Positions 7,489-14,376 of a stretch of 28,492 bases of DNA are shown here, in pieces. Below the pieces are notes generated by a model. That model was not told the DNA's origin. It made no database searches and was given only the letters and a program-made list of their open reading frames with translations. Location of the stretch: the IMG/VR virus record IMGVR_UViG_3300042569_002383, positions 1 through 28,492 of that record; one strand, given 5' to 3'. The first letter of the stretch is position 1; each line of letters begins with the position of its first letter. The stretch is from a virus. The translations under genes were made by a program, and so were the position numbers.

Positions 7489-8094
7489 ATGTTTGATATA
7501 ATTAACTACAAAAAATTTAAACCTAAGGGTAAACAAAAGAAAAAATATCAAATAATACTAACCCACACCTCAAGGAACGTTACAGATTATTTAAACTCTA
7601 TTAAGTATAGATACTCGGGAAATTATCCTAAAATCCCAAACTATATTATAACTATGGATGGAAAAGTATTACAACTATTAGACAATACGGAACACACCCA
7701 ATACTTTGAAGAACCTAATATTAATAGGAATTCAATTATCATTTCATTAGAAAATTTAGGATGGTTACAAAAAGAACCGTTAAAAGACTATTACGTTAAC
7801 TGGATTGGTGATATTTATAAAGGTAATGTGTTTGAGAAAAAATGGAGAGACTATTTTTTTTGGCAACCTTATACCGATATCCAAGTACAGAATACAAGTA
7901 TATTGTGTAATATATTGTTTAAAGAAATGTCTATAAAACCAATGATTGTTGGGCACAACACAAAAATAAATGGTATTGAAAAATATGAAGGTGTGGTCAC
8001 TAAAAGTAATTTTGATTTGAATTTTACTGATGTTAGTCCATCTTTTAATTTTGAAAAATTTTTAAAAAAAATTAATAATGAAAAAAATTGTTAA
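7489..8094 (+). CDS. N-acetylmuramoyl-L-alanine amidase (Amidase_2/PGRP fold), candidate endolysin
   Basis: Zinc amidase that cleaves the bond between muramic acid and the stem peptide. Candidate zinc ligands are H26 (ILTHTSR), H156 (VGHNT) and D181 (FTDVSPSF), matching the H...H...D pattern of AmpD/T7-lysozyme-like enzymes. The ITMDGKVLQLLD strand and SIIISLENLGWL strand match the fold's core. Sequence is divergent and the C-terminal motif reads TDVSPSF rather than DPGP. There is no signal peptide, so export would need a holin or equivalent. Length (201 aa) fits a single catalytic domain. It is flanked by membrane proteins and followed by spanin-like genes, consistent with a lysis block. It could instead be a tail-associated wall hydrolase. 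Confidence 0.8.
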   Translation: MFDIINYKKFKPKGKQKKKYQIILTHTSRNVTDYLNSIKYRYSGNYPKIPNYIITMDGKVLQLLDNTEHTQYFEEPNINRNSIIISLENLGWLQKEPLKDYYVNWIGDIYKGNVFEKKWRDYFFWQPYTDIQVQNTSILCNILFKEMSIKPMIVGHNTKINGIEKYEGVVTKSNFDLNFTDVSPSFNFEKFLKKINNEKNC

Positions 8095-8386
8095 ATTAAA
8101 TGAATCTGAATTAATAAATTTTATTAAAAAATTTATTGCTGAAGAAGAATCTGAAGATGATTTTAATGATAATAATTTTACGGTTGAACCTAATGTTAAT
8201 ATGATACCAAGAGAAAAACAACTACAAGGTATGTTTGGTAAATATGAAGACCAAGTCCCAAATGATGTTTTAAGGTATTTAAGAAAAAATCCACAACTAA
8301 TTATGAACCGATTAGTTAAAATTTATGGGGATAAATTTTTAGAGTTTGCCGAAAAAGCTTACATTAAGAACTATAAAATAAAATAA
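8078..8386 (+). CDS. Small protein with N-terminal LNESEL tag, putative virion protein
   Basis: A 102-aa protein overlapping the amidase by 17 nt in another frame. Its first 24 residues (KIVKLNESELINFIKKFIAE) carry the short tag seen also at 10466, 16557 and 23553. The acidic stretch EEESEDDFNDNN follows, then a basic helical region with RYLRKNPQLIMNRLVKIYGDKF. No enzymatic family is recognised. The tag's FIAE sequence resembles the FIAEA of T4 internal-protein capsid-targeting sequences as I recall them, which would fit an internal head protein, but this is inference. Confidence 0.65.
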   Translation: MKKIVKLNESELINFIKKFIAEEESEDDFNDNNFTVEPNVNMIPREKQLQGMFGKYEDQVPNDVLRYLRKNPQLIMNRLVKIYGDKFLEFAEKAYIKNYKIK

Positions 8387-8408
8387 TATTTAAATTAATT
8401 AAAATACA

Positions 8409-9005
8409 ATGAATAATTCGCACGATGAAATTAAAAATTTATTAAAAGCCTCTAGAAAATTATTAAATAATGAGACTATTAATGAAGATATCCGTAGACA
8501 ATATGGGGTATTAACCGAACAAGGTGTTGACATGACTGACGATAATGTTACTAAAAAACTTAATATTACACAATCTGTTGAAGACGAAATAGATGATAAT
8601 ACAGAATCCTCAAAAGATAAAACACAAGGGTATAGAATATCTGGTGGTGTATTGGTTTTACATGGTAAAACCCAAACTGAATTAGAATTAACAACTGATG
8701 AAAAAACTGCATTCCAAGAAACTATGGATGAGTTTGTTACTGGGGTTTCTGATTTAGTTGATTTTAATAAGTTAAATGTATTCCCAAACAATGTTGAATG
8801 GTCGGGTAAAATAATTGATTTTGATATTGAGTTTTTTTTCACAATTGGCGAAGAAAATGGAGTTTATATTAATGGACAAATGATTAAGGTAGATGATAAA
8901 TTTTTAGATATGGTTAATAAATTAAAAACTTTTTATGAAAAGTTTAAATCAAAATGGGCTAAAATTATGGCATCAAGAAAAAAAACAAAAAAAACCGAAG
9001 AATAA
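8409..9005 (+). CDS. Unknown protein, possible virion component
   Basis: A 198-aa protein. The N-terminus (IKNLLKASRKLLNN, then VLTEQGVDM) is helical and acidic. The centre is a well-structured alpha/beta region (GGVLVLHGKTQTELEL, NVEWSGKIIDFDIEFFFTIG), and the C-terminus is strongly basic (SKWAKIMASRKKTKKTEE). I recognise no family. The low-complexity tagged N-terminus plus folded core resembles structural proteins of large phages. Its stop overlaps the next ATG by 1 nt (TAATG), implying coupling to the spanin-like gene. Confidence 0.6.
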   Translation: MNNSHDEIKNLLKASRKLLNNETINEDIRRQYGVLTEQGVDMTDDNVTKKLNITQSVEDEIDDNTESSKDKTQGYRISGGVLVLHGKTQTELELTTDEKTAFQETMDEFVTGVSDLVDFNKLNVFPNNVEWSGKIIDFDIEFFFTIGEENGVYINGQMIKVDDKFLDMVNKLKTFYEKFKSKWAKIMASRKKTKKTEE

Positions 9006-9346
9006 TGAAAAAATTTTTTAATGAACAAACAATTTTATTATTAATTATTGCCGTATTGGCAATTTGGAATATATTCAACACTAACAGTATTAAAACGGAT
9101 GTTGATTCATATAAAGATAAGATAAAGACAATTCAAGTACAAGTAGACTCTGTCCAAACGGTAAATAAAGAAATTGATGGAAAAATTGGTAAAGTTGACA
9201 AAAAAATTGTTAATGTTACTAAAGAGATTCATCATATTGATAATACAATAACAATAGTAAAAAATAACACAAATGAAAAAATTAATACTGCTGACAATTT
9301 TGGCGTTAACGAGCTTGAATTGTTTTTCGCAAACAGGTACCAATAA
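9005..9346 (+). CDS. Inner-membrane spanin-like protein (Rz-type topology)
   Basis: A 113-aa protein with one N-terminal membrane helix (about 8-25, TILLLIIAVLAIW) and a long periplasmic-type coiled coil of regular hydrophobic heptads (VDSVQTVNKEIDGKIGKVDKK). This is the architecture of i-spanins such as lambda Rz. The last 74 nt overlap, in a different frame, a gene with a signal peptide, which is also typical of Rz/Rz1 pairs. Spanins link inner and outer membranes and disrupt the outer membrane at lysis. There is no sequence family to recognise in spanins, so the call is by topology and position only. Confidence 0.5.
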   Translation: MKKFFNEQTILLLIIAVLAIWNIFNTNSIKTDVDSYKDKIKTIQVQVDSVQTVNKEIDGKIGKVDKKIVNVTKEIHHIDNTITIVKNNTNEKINTADNFGVNELELFFANRYQ

Positions 9347-9695
9347 AGAATCAGACACCACTAAAGTTGTTTTAACTAAAGAGGTTGCTAAACAAATTGT
9401 GAAAGACTTGATTAGGCTAGATGGATGTCAAGAAGAGTTAAAATTAACTCAAAATAAAATTATTAAACTTGAAGAAAGAGAAATTCAAAAAGATACAATC
9501 ATTTCTTTATTGAGAGATAAAGATAAGAATAACCAATTTGTTATTACTCAAAAAGATAAACAATTACAAATATCTGACGAGTTATCTAAAAGTTTAGGTA
9601 AAGAATTAAAAAGTTCTAAACGTACCACTTCCTTATATAAATTAGGAACTTTAGTTGGGATTATATCAACATCACTTTTATTAATTATTAAATAA
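9273..9695 (+). CDS. Signal-peptide plus C-terminal-TM protein, candidate spanin (o- or u-spanin)
   Basis: A 140-aa protein with a clear export signal (MKKLILLTILALTSL), a cysteine at 17 that could be lipidated (LNC) though the following FSQ also fits a signal-peptidase-I site common in flavobacteria, a coiled coil (about 55-115), and a terminal membrane helix (about 121-139, LGTLVGIISTSLLLII). A lipidated N-terminus with a C-terminal inner-membrane helix is the architecture of unimolecular spanins such as T1 gp11 (131 aa). Overlap with the Rz-like gene suggests a lysis pair instead. Either way an envelope-spanning lysis role is the best guess. Confidence 0.55.
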   Translation: MKKLILLTILALTSLNCFSQTGTNKESDTTKVVLTKEVAKQIVKDLIRLDGCQEELKLTQNKIIKLEEREIQKDTIISLLRDKDKNNQFVITQKDKQLQISDELSKSLGKELKSSKRTTSLYKLGTLVGIISTSLLLIIK

Positions 9696-9696
9696 C

Positions 9697-10428
9697 ATGA
9701 AAATTAAAGAAACATATTCTGGTGACCTAAAAACTAAAATGGCGGATGAAATGAGTAAAACAGGTGTTTTCTCACAAGGTTCAGACGCGGTCCAAACTGC
9801 AAACTCTTTTATTAGAAGTATACCTGAAAGTAAAAACAAAAAAGAAGAGATTATTCGTAAACCATTAAAGAAAGGTTTTACCAATAAGTTAGTTAGTACT
9901 AAAAAAATAACAAAACCTATAGGCAAATTAACTATGGGAATGCCAATAATGGGTGAAAAAAAAACAGAATCAACAGAATCAACAGGTTCAGGTTCTGCGG
10001 GAGGATTCTCAGAGCCATTATTCTCAACAACTAAAAAAGAAATGGAAGAAAATACGTTCAAAGCCCCAAAACTAACTATGTTTTCGGATGAAAAACCAAA
10101 ACTTAAAAAAGTTGAGGCGACAGAAGCTACAGGTTCATCATCTTCAGGTGCTTATGAAACCAATGCGGCTTGGGCAAAATCCACAAGTAAAAAAGATTGG
10201 AGAGGTAAATCTAAACCTCAAATACCTGGAGGTAAGTTCGTCCAAGTTAAAGAGAAGTGTAAAAAATTCCCATACTGTAATCAAGGAGATATTAAAGCTT
10301 TAAAAATATTTGAAAACAATACTGTTAAAAAAGTGATTACAAATATTAGTAAAAAACATAACATAAGTGAAAACGTGATTAAAACGATACTATCTTATGA
10401 GTATGAAAATAGTAAATCTAACAAATAA
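9697..10428 (+). CDS. Low-complexity protein with TGSxSxG repeats and C-terminal CX6C domain
   Basis: A 243-aa protein. The first 100 residues are lysine-rich and disordered. Two similar segments, STESTGSGSAGGFSEPLFS and EATGSSSSGAYETNAAWAKS, form an internal repeat that may act as a linker or binding element. The C-terminal 75 residues look folded: a basic stretch, the motif KCKKFPYCNQGD with two cysteines, then helices (VKKVITNISKKHNI, VIKTILSYEYE). I do not recognise a named family; the composition resembles virion-associated proteins of large phages. Starts 1 nt after the preceding stop. Confidence 0.65.
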   Translation: MKIKETYSGDLKTKMADEMSKTGVFSQGSDAVQTANSFIRSIPESKNKKEEIIRKPLKKGFTNKLVSTKKITKPIGKLTMGMPIMGEKKTESTESTGSGSAGGFSEPLFSTTKKEMEENTFKAPKLTMFSDEKPKLKKVEATEATGSSSSGAYETNAAWAKSTSKKDWRGKSKPQIPGGKFVQVKEKCKKFPYCNQGDIKALKIFENNTVKKVITNISKKHNISENVIKTILSYEYENSKSNK

Positions 10429-10442
10429 ACTGAAATATTTAG

Positions 10443-10460
10443 ATATTTATATTAAAAACA
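10443..10460 (+). promoter_or_regulatory. 18-nt element, copy 1 (possible phage late promoter or leader)
   Basis: ATATTTATATTAAAAACA lies 5 nt before the likely ATG at 10466. An identical 18-mer lies 6 nt before the ATG at 16557. Both genes encode proteins with the shared N-terminal tag. The element may be a promoter for the phage sigma factor or a conserved translation-initiation leader. Confidence 0.35.
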
Positions 10461-10465
10461 AGAAA

Positions 10466-12013
10466 ATGAAAAACACAAATAACAAATACCTTGATAATTT
10501 GGTCGCTAGATTGGTTAAAGAAACCTTAGAGGAAAGAACCGATGAGTTAACTACCAAGATAAATGAATTAGGTGGTATGGATGATGGTCATCCTAAATTT
10601 GGTAAGTTAAATTTAAATAAAATGTCAGATGAAGACTTAAATGACTTAATGAGTTCTAATGTTGAAGGTGATGACGACGACTATAAAGACCGAAGTGCGT
10701 ATAAACCATATTATGGTGAAGAAGATGGTGACGATGATTTCCAAGACGATGATTTCCAATACAATGGTGACATTGACAATGACTTTGATAATGATGAGGA
10801 ATTAGACGAATCATCAGAAGTATGTGAATGTGGTGGTGGTATGTATGAAGGTATTTGTGAAGAATGTGGTTATAGTAAAGTAGACGAAGGAATTGATGAT
10901 GAAGAAGACCTTAATGGTAAATTTGATTATGTTGAGGAAGAAGTTGATTTTGAAGATGAGGAAGAAATTGAAGACGAGACTCAATCAGAAGATAAAGAGG
11001 CTTGCAAGTACCATATGGATAATTTTGGTCCTGAGGACAAAAGAACACAACAGTTCTGTGGTTCAAATAAAATGGGTTTAAACAAATTTAAATTCTCAAT
11101 GAATGAAAGATTAAAAGGTCGACAAAGAAATATTGACAAAAACAAAAATGGTAAAATTGATTCTGAAGATTTTGAAATGTTAAGAAAAGGTGAGACTAAA
11201 GAAGGTAAAATGAATGAGAAATTAAAAGGTCGACAAAGAAATATTGACAAAAACAAAAATGGTAAAATTGATTCTGAAGATTTTGAAATGTTAAGAAAAG
11301 GTGAGACTAAAGAAGGTAAAAAATCTGTTAAACTTTCTGAGAACGAAATGATTGATTTAATAGAAAAACTTGTTAGAGAAGAAAATGCTGGCAAAAAACA
11401 AACTAATAATATTAAAAGTGCCGGAAAACCTAAAGGACTTACAAAATACGAACAAATTCACACTAAAGATGGTAAAGAAAATGATAACTATCTTAAGGAT
11501 GTTTCTAAAAAAATGAAAGATTATTTAAAAGACGGTTCTAAAGGTGATTTTGATATGAACCCTAAAATGTTTCCTAAAGGAAATGGTGAATTAGCAACAA
11601 TGAAAAAGAAAGCATATATCCCATCAACTGCGGTTGAGGACTACGTTGACAACTTTACGGCTGCTGCGTTAGAAAATTTAGATTACGATGGTATCCATGC
11701 AAATGAAGAATGGGTAACAGATAACATCGAAGGTTCTTCAAGAACAGGTAATAACCCTGAATGGGCTAACACGGGGGAATCTGATGTGAACAAAAAACGT
11801 AACAAAATCAGAAAAGATAATATGTTGGCTAAACTTAAGAGAAAGGCCTACAACAAATCACCACAACCAGTTGTTAACGATACTGCGGGTGAAGATAAAG
11901 GTAGTGTGATTATGGCTAAATTAGAGTCAACTGAACCAAAACAAGCGAAACAAATTAATGAAGAGTTTGATAGAATGAAATCTTTAATAGGTTACAATCA
12001 AAAAACTCAATAA
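10466..12013 (+). CDS. Multi-module acidic protein: zinc ribbon, duplicated EF-hand, internal tag
   Basis: A 515-aa protein from the ATG at 10466, preferred over the upstream in-frame ATG at 10397 because it avoids a 32-nt overlap and follows the shared 18-nt element. In order: an N-terminal tag-like helix (YLDNLVARLVKETLEE), a very acidic region, a CEC-x8-CEEC zinc-ribbon-like motif (about 124-138), another acidic stretch, two near-identical 37-residue units each with an EF-hand calcium loop (DKNKNGKIDSED), a second internal tag (KLSENEMIDLIEKLVREE, 289-306), a basic region, and a C-terminal INEEFDRMKSLIGYN. The internal tag right after the repeats suggests two fused tagged proteins. A virion or internal-head role is inferred; function unknown. 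Confidence 0.75.
   Translation: MKNTNNKYLDNLVARLVKETLEERTDELTTKINELGGMDDGHPKFGKLNLNKMSDEDLNDLMSSNVEGDDDDYKDRSAYKPYYGEEDGDDDFQDDDFQYNGDIDNDFDNDEELDESSEVCECGGGMYEGICEECGYSKVDEGIDDEEDLNGKFDYVEEEVDFEDEEEIEDETQSEDKEACKYHMDNFGPEDKRTQQFCGSNKMGLNKFKFSMNERLKGRQRNIDKNKNGKIDSEDFEMLRKGETKEGKMNEKLKGRQRNIDKNKNGKIDSEDFEMLRKGETKEGKKSVKLSENEMIDLIEKLVREENAGKKQTNNIKSAGKPKGLTKYEQIHTKDGKENDNYLKDVSKKMKDYLKDGSKGDFDMNPKMFPKGNGELATMKKKAYIPSTAVEDYVDNFTAAALENLDYDGIHANEEWVTDNIEGSSRTGNNPEWANTGESDVNKKRNKIRKDNMLAKLKRKAYNKSPQPVVNDTAGEDKGSVIMAKLESTEPKQAKQINEEFDRMKSLIGYNQKTQ
11099..11320 (+). repeat. 111-bp tandem duplication of an EF-hand unit
   Basis: Two head-to-tail copies, 11099-11209 and 11210-11320, of 37 codons each. 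By eye they differ at only two bases near the start (GAAAGA versus GAGAAA, giving ER versus EK). Each encodes a calcium-binding loop DKNKNGKIDSED. The near-identity at synonymous sites indicates a recent duplication. Confidence 0.95.
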
Positions 12014-12041
12014 TTTACAAACACATAATATAACTTATAAT

Positions 12042-12075
12042 TTCTCCATAGACTAACTCTATGGAGAATTTTTTT
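12042..12075 (+). terminator. Strong rho-independent terminator overlapping the next start codon
   Basis: TTCTCCATAGA (12042-12052) pairs perfectly with TCTATGGAGAA (12058-12068) across a 5-nt loop, followed by seven T. The ATG of the next gene (12061-12063) lies inside the right arm, and the T-run encodes its phenylalanines. The hairpin can both stop upstream transcription and bury the downstream start. Confidence 0.93.
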
Positions 12076-12528
12076 AATTACATATCAAATCCGTTAACTC
12101 CTGAGGATGTTGACATCTGGTTTAGGGTAAATAATATCATACCTGAAAAAATAGAGTTATTTTCCGACTTCTCACATTCCCTGAACATATTAATTGTTGA
12201 AACTTATTTAGGTGAGAATAACACCGCAAATGAAACCAAAATTGTTATGTCGTTAGACGATAATCACAAACATTTTGAATGGTGTTGGAATAAAATAATT
12301 GATAACTTTACTAAAGAGAATATTAGATTCCAACCAATTGGTGACCACTACGAATACTTCCAATCATTTTTTGTTGATATCTTTTATAATCAAAGTGACG
12401 TTAAAATTAGACATTCTATTGATAGTTACCTCAACGACCTTTTTGACACCAAAAAATCTTTCACTAAATCTGATTTAGATATGATATTAACCATATATAA
12501 AGTGTTAGATAAAAATCTTAAAATTTAA
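12061..12528 (+). CDS. Conserved-looking phage protein of unknown function, start in terminator hairpin
   Basis: A 155-aa soluble acidic protein with many aromatic residues (SNPLTPEDVDIWFRVNNI, HFEWCWNKIIDNFTKENI, YFQSFFVDIFY) and a C-terminal helix (FTKSDLDMILTIYKVLDKN). The pattern is familiar from large-phage orphans but I cannot name a family. The ATG is in the right arm of a strong terminator, so a full hairpin would hide its start. The next in-frame ATG (codon 62, MSLDDN) would remove the conserved-looking N-terminus, so the first ATG is preferred. Expression may depend on a transcript starting within the hairpin or on readthrough with melting. Confidence 0.72.
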   Translation: MENFFNYISNPLTPEDVDIWFRVNNIIPEKIELFSDFSHSLNILIVETYLGENNTANETKIVMSLDDNHKHFEWCWNKIIDNFTKENIRFQPIGDHYEYFQSFFVDIFYNQSDVKIRHSIDSYLNDLFDTKKSFTKSDLDMILTIYKVLDKNLKI

Positions 12529-12538
12529 AAAATACCTT

Positions 12539-12554
12539 TATAGTGTTTACTATA
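12539..12554 (+). other. Small hairpin in an intergenic leader
   Basis: TATAGT and ACTATA pair across a GTTT loop in the 82-nt gap between genes. It is only 6 bp and AT-rich and lacks a T-run, so it is unlikely to be a good terminator. Otherwise the gap shows only A/T-rich leader sequence and no recognised promoter. Confidence 0.25.
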
Positions 12555-12610
12555 GACCAAAAAAAATTATTTTATAATAAAACAATAAATAAACTAATTG
12601 AATTTTAAAA

Positions 12611-12787
12611 ATGGAAACATTAGAACAAATTAAAACACTAACTGAAGAATTGTCACAAGAAGTGGCCAAATTCTTTAAAGGTAATAAAAGTGCGGGTACT
12701 AGAGCTAGAAAAAACGCTCATGACTTGAAAAATTTATTACAAACACTAAGAACTGAAATACTTGAAGAAAGAAAAAAACCTCAATAA
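12611..12787 (+). CDS. Hc1-like histone H1 family small DNA-binding protein
   Basis: A 58-aa protein. The sequence METLEQIKTLTEELSQ, VAKFFKGNKSAGTRARK and DLKNLLQTLRTEILEER matches the pattern of the histone H1-like Hc1 family common in Bacteroidetes, where the core reads KFF/Y-KGNKtAGTRaRKhLQELK. These are small basic nucleoid proteins that bind DNA nonspecifically. A phage copy could compact or protect phage DNA or modulate transcription. Its stop overlaps the next ATG by 1 nt (TAATG), so the membrane protein downstream is coupled to it. Family match is from motif recognition. Confidence 0.85.
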   Translation: METLEQIKTLTEELSQEVAKFFKGNKSAGTRARKNAHDLKNLLQTLRTEILEERKKPQ

Positions 12788-12975
12788 TGCATAATTTAAA
12801 TGCAATATATTTGTTTTTATTTATCTTTTCGGTTCTGACCGTAATTAGAACGGTCGCTAGGTTTATAAGTACCCTATTACAGAACCCACCAAGTCAACTA
12901 AAATTGACTAGGTGGGAACTTATACACTTAGGATTATCACTATCCTATGTCATAACCTATTTTATTAAAAATTAA
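12787..12975 (+). CDS. Small two-helix membrane protein
   Basis: A 62-aa protein with two hydrophobic helices (about 5-31 and 46-60) joined by a short loop NPPSQLKLTRWEL. Not a recognised family. A two-helix hairpin of this size fits a class II holin, but it is far from the amidase and no other lysis evidence is near. The loop is encoded by a 13-bp inverted repeat (see 12885). Coupled by TAATG to the histone-like gene. Confidence 0.7.
   Translation: MHNLNAIYLFLFIFSVLTVIRTVARFISTLLQNPPSQLKLTRWELIHLGLSLSYVITYFIKN
12885..12916 (+). other. Intragenic inverted repeat (RNA hairpin)
   Basis: CCCACCAAGTCAA (12885-12897) pairs with TTGACTAGGTGGG (12904-12916) over a 6-nt loop, with a single A-A mismatch in 13 pairs. 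It lies within the coding region for the cytosolic or periplasmic loop of the two-helix membrane protein. The GC-rich base is notable in such AT-rich DNA. No T-run follows. Confidence 0.8.
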
Positions 12976-12977
12976 TT

Positions 12978-13427
12978 ATGAGTTTATATAAAGAGTTTTC
13001 AACATTACTTCCATACATACAGTCTGTAAGGAAACTTAAAAACTATTTAAGTTTTGACGTTAGTTTTCCTAAAACATGGAAATTACCTAAAAAATATATT
13101 GAAGAAGATAAAATTTTAGAACAAGAAAGTACTATTATTGATAATAGATTTTTTTCTTTTGTATCTGAGATAACTGAAGAAGGTGTTGAAAACACATCTA
13201 AAAATATTCAAAATATTATTAAATATAATTTAGAAAGAGAAGAGAAAGAAAAATTATTCCAAAATAAAGTAGATGAATTAAAGCATATTTTTGAAAAACA
13301 AAATCTTAAAAACTTAAAAAGTTTACAATTTGAAATAAAAAATAATAAATTAGAACTTGAATACGATGAAGAAGAGCTCGAAGGTGCTAGAGTGGTTCCA
13401 GAACGAATTAACAAAGGACAAGATTGA
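12978..13427 (+). CDS. Unknown protein with charged helical C-terminus
   Basis: A 149-aa protein. The N-terminus (LPYIQSVRKLKNYLSFDVSF, PKTWKLPKKYI) looks folded, and from residue 75 on it is a long charged helix (NIIKYNLEREEKEKLFQNKV) ending in an acidic stretch. I recognise no family. Its last 62 nt overlap the next gene in another frame, an unusually long overlap. It starts 2 nt after the preceding stop. Confidence 0.65.
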   Translation: MSLYKEFSTLLPYIQSVRKLKNYLSFDVSFPKTWKLPKKYIEEDKILEQESTIIDNRFFSFVSEITEEGVENTSKNIQNIIKYNLEREEKEKLFQNKVDELKHIFEKQNLKNLKSLQFEIKNNKLELEYDEEELEGARVVPERINKGQD

Positions 13428-13560
13428 TTTAGATAAAGGAAAGTCTGATTTAATCAACCAAATTAAAAAATTAAAAAAGGAAGAAATACTTCCTAAAATA
13501 CCTCAAACCCCTGAAAAAATATCACTATGGAAGAGAATCAAAAAAGTATTGATGGGATAA
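13366..13560 (+). CDS. Small basic helical protein, unknown function
   Basis: A 64-aa protein rich in lysine (MKKSSKVLEWFQNELTKDKI ... KRIKKVLMG). An in-frame TTG at 13357 would add three residues, but ATG at 13366 is preferred. It overlaps both neighbours in different frames: 62 nt with the gene before and 34 nt with the gene after. The aromatic WFQNEL start and the SLWKRIKKVLMG end look conserved rather than random, and the strong helix-forming composition supports translation. Function unknown. Confidence 0.6.
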   Translation: MKKSSKVLEWFQNELTKDKIDLDKGKSDLINQIKKLKKEEILPKIPQTPEKISLWKRIKKVLMG

Positions 13561-13841
13561 TTGAAAAATTAGCGTTAGTTGCTGATGCGATTGACAGTTT
13601 ATTTCCTGATGGAAAATCCGCAATCGCCTTTGAACTTAAATCAGAAGATTTTAAAAGAGTTCAAAATAACTTTCGACAAGTTGACCATACACATAAACAA
13701 TTCAAAATAGTTATTTCAAATACCGAATTTATGTTTTTGTTGGATGGGTTGTTGATTGACGAAACAGATAGGTTTTCGGAAACCCTTTCTCAGATAAAAT
13801 TAAATAAAGATACTTCCTCTGAGCAGTTGAATAATCTTTAA
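13527..13841 (+). CDS. Unknown protein, convergently overlapping a leftward gene
   Basis: A 104-aa protein with a helical N-terminus (IIEKLALVADAIDSLFPDGK), then beta-rich sequence (AIAFELKSEDFKRV, FKIVISNTEFMFLLDG). No family recognised. Starts inside the previous gene. Its last 113 nt overlap, on the opposite strand, the 3' end of the leftward gene ending at 13729, so this stretch codes on both strands. The end of the plus product (TSSEQLNNL) is low complexity and may tolerate the overlap. Confidence 0.6.
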   Translation: MEENQKSIDGIIEKLALVADAIDSLFPDGKSAIAFELKSEDFKRVQNNFRQVDHTHKQFKIVISNTEFMFLLDGLLIDETDRFSETLSQIKLNKDTSSEQLNNL

Positions 13842-14376
13842 CAAACATACAATCACTTCTTTTTTGAGATATGAAATTTTCAGAAAGATTATCTAATAGT
13901 CTTGATGAATCATCATCATTTTTTAATGTGAATAAATTATAATTGTCATCGTTTTGTACAATTACTTTATTATTTAATTTAGATATCATTTTTAAACCAG
14001 GTGGGTCTAAATATTTTTTAATAAAATCATTGATTGTTATTCTAGTATTGGTGGAATAGTCAACAATAAGTTCCTCTAAATTATATTTTGATATTTTGAT
14101 AATTGAGAAATCATTATCGTCTAAGTCAACTTTAACCTGTCTACCAAAAACATCTTTCATATACATTGGTGACAAAGTTCCTGATGTTTTTTCTAACAAT
14201 GCTAATTCATACAATGATTCGTAACCATTTTCATATTTTTTATCAAAAAAAATGGAATTACTTTTCTCAACCAATAAATTATATAACTCATTTGCTTTTT
14301 TATGTGTTTTAAATTTATTGATTATTTTCTTTTTTACTTTATTCTTAAACAGTACTACTTGATAGTTGTATGACAT
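13729..14376 (-). CDS. Conserved-looking orphan on the minus strand
   Basis: A 215-aa protein beginning SYNYQVVLFKNKVKKKIINK with a helix-strand pattern of a folded enzyme or binding protein, and motifs such as YSTAQRKYLYLILSEKGFP and FRQSTTHP near the C-terminus. I cannot assign a family. It is transcribed divergently from the DnaJ gene, sharing a 49-nt gap. On the minus strand a TATATTTG (plus 14413-14420) fits the Bacteroidetes -7 element TAnnTTTG about 37 nt before the start, but no -33 TTTG stands at the right distance. It overlaps a convergent gene by 113 nt at its 3' end. Confidence 0.75.
   Translation of the reverse strand: MSYNYQVVLFKNKVKKKIINKFKTHKKANELYNLLVEKSNSIFFDKKYENGYESLYELALLEKTSGTLSPMYMKDVFGRQVKVDLDDNDFSIIKISKYNLEELIVDYSTNTRITINDFIKKYLDPPGLKMISKLNNKVIVQNDDNYNLFTLKNDDDSSRLLDNLSENFISQKRSDCMFVKDYSTAQRKYLYLILSEKGFPKTYLFRQSTTHPTKT

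Noticed and set aside
10088-10303. Alternative-frame open reading frame within the 9697 gene
   Set aside because: Lysine/leucine-rich composition arises from the A-rich main frame, and the main-frame C-terminal Cys motif looks conserved.
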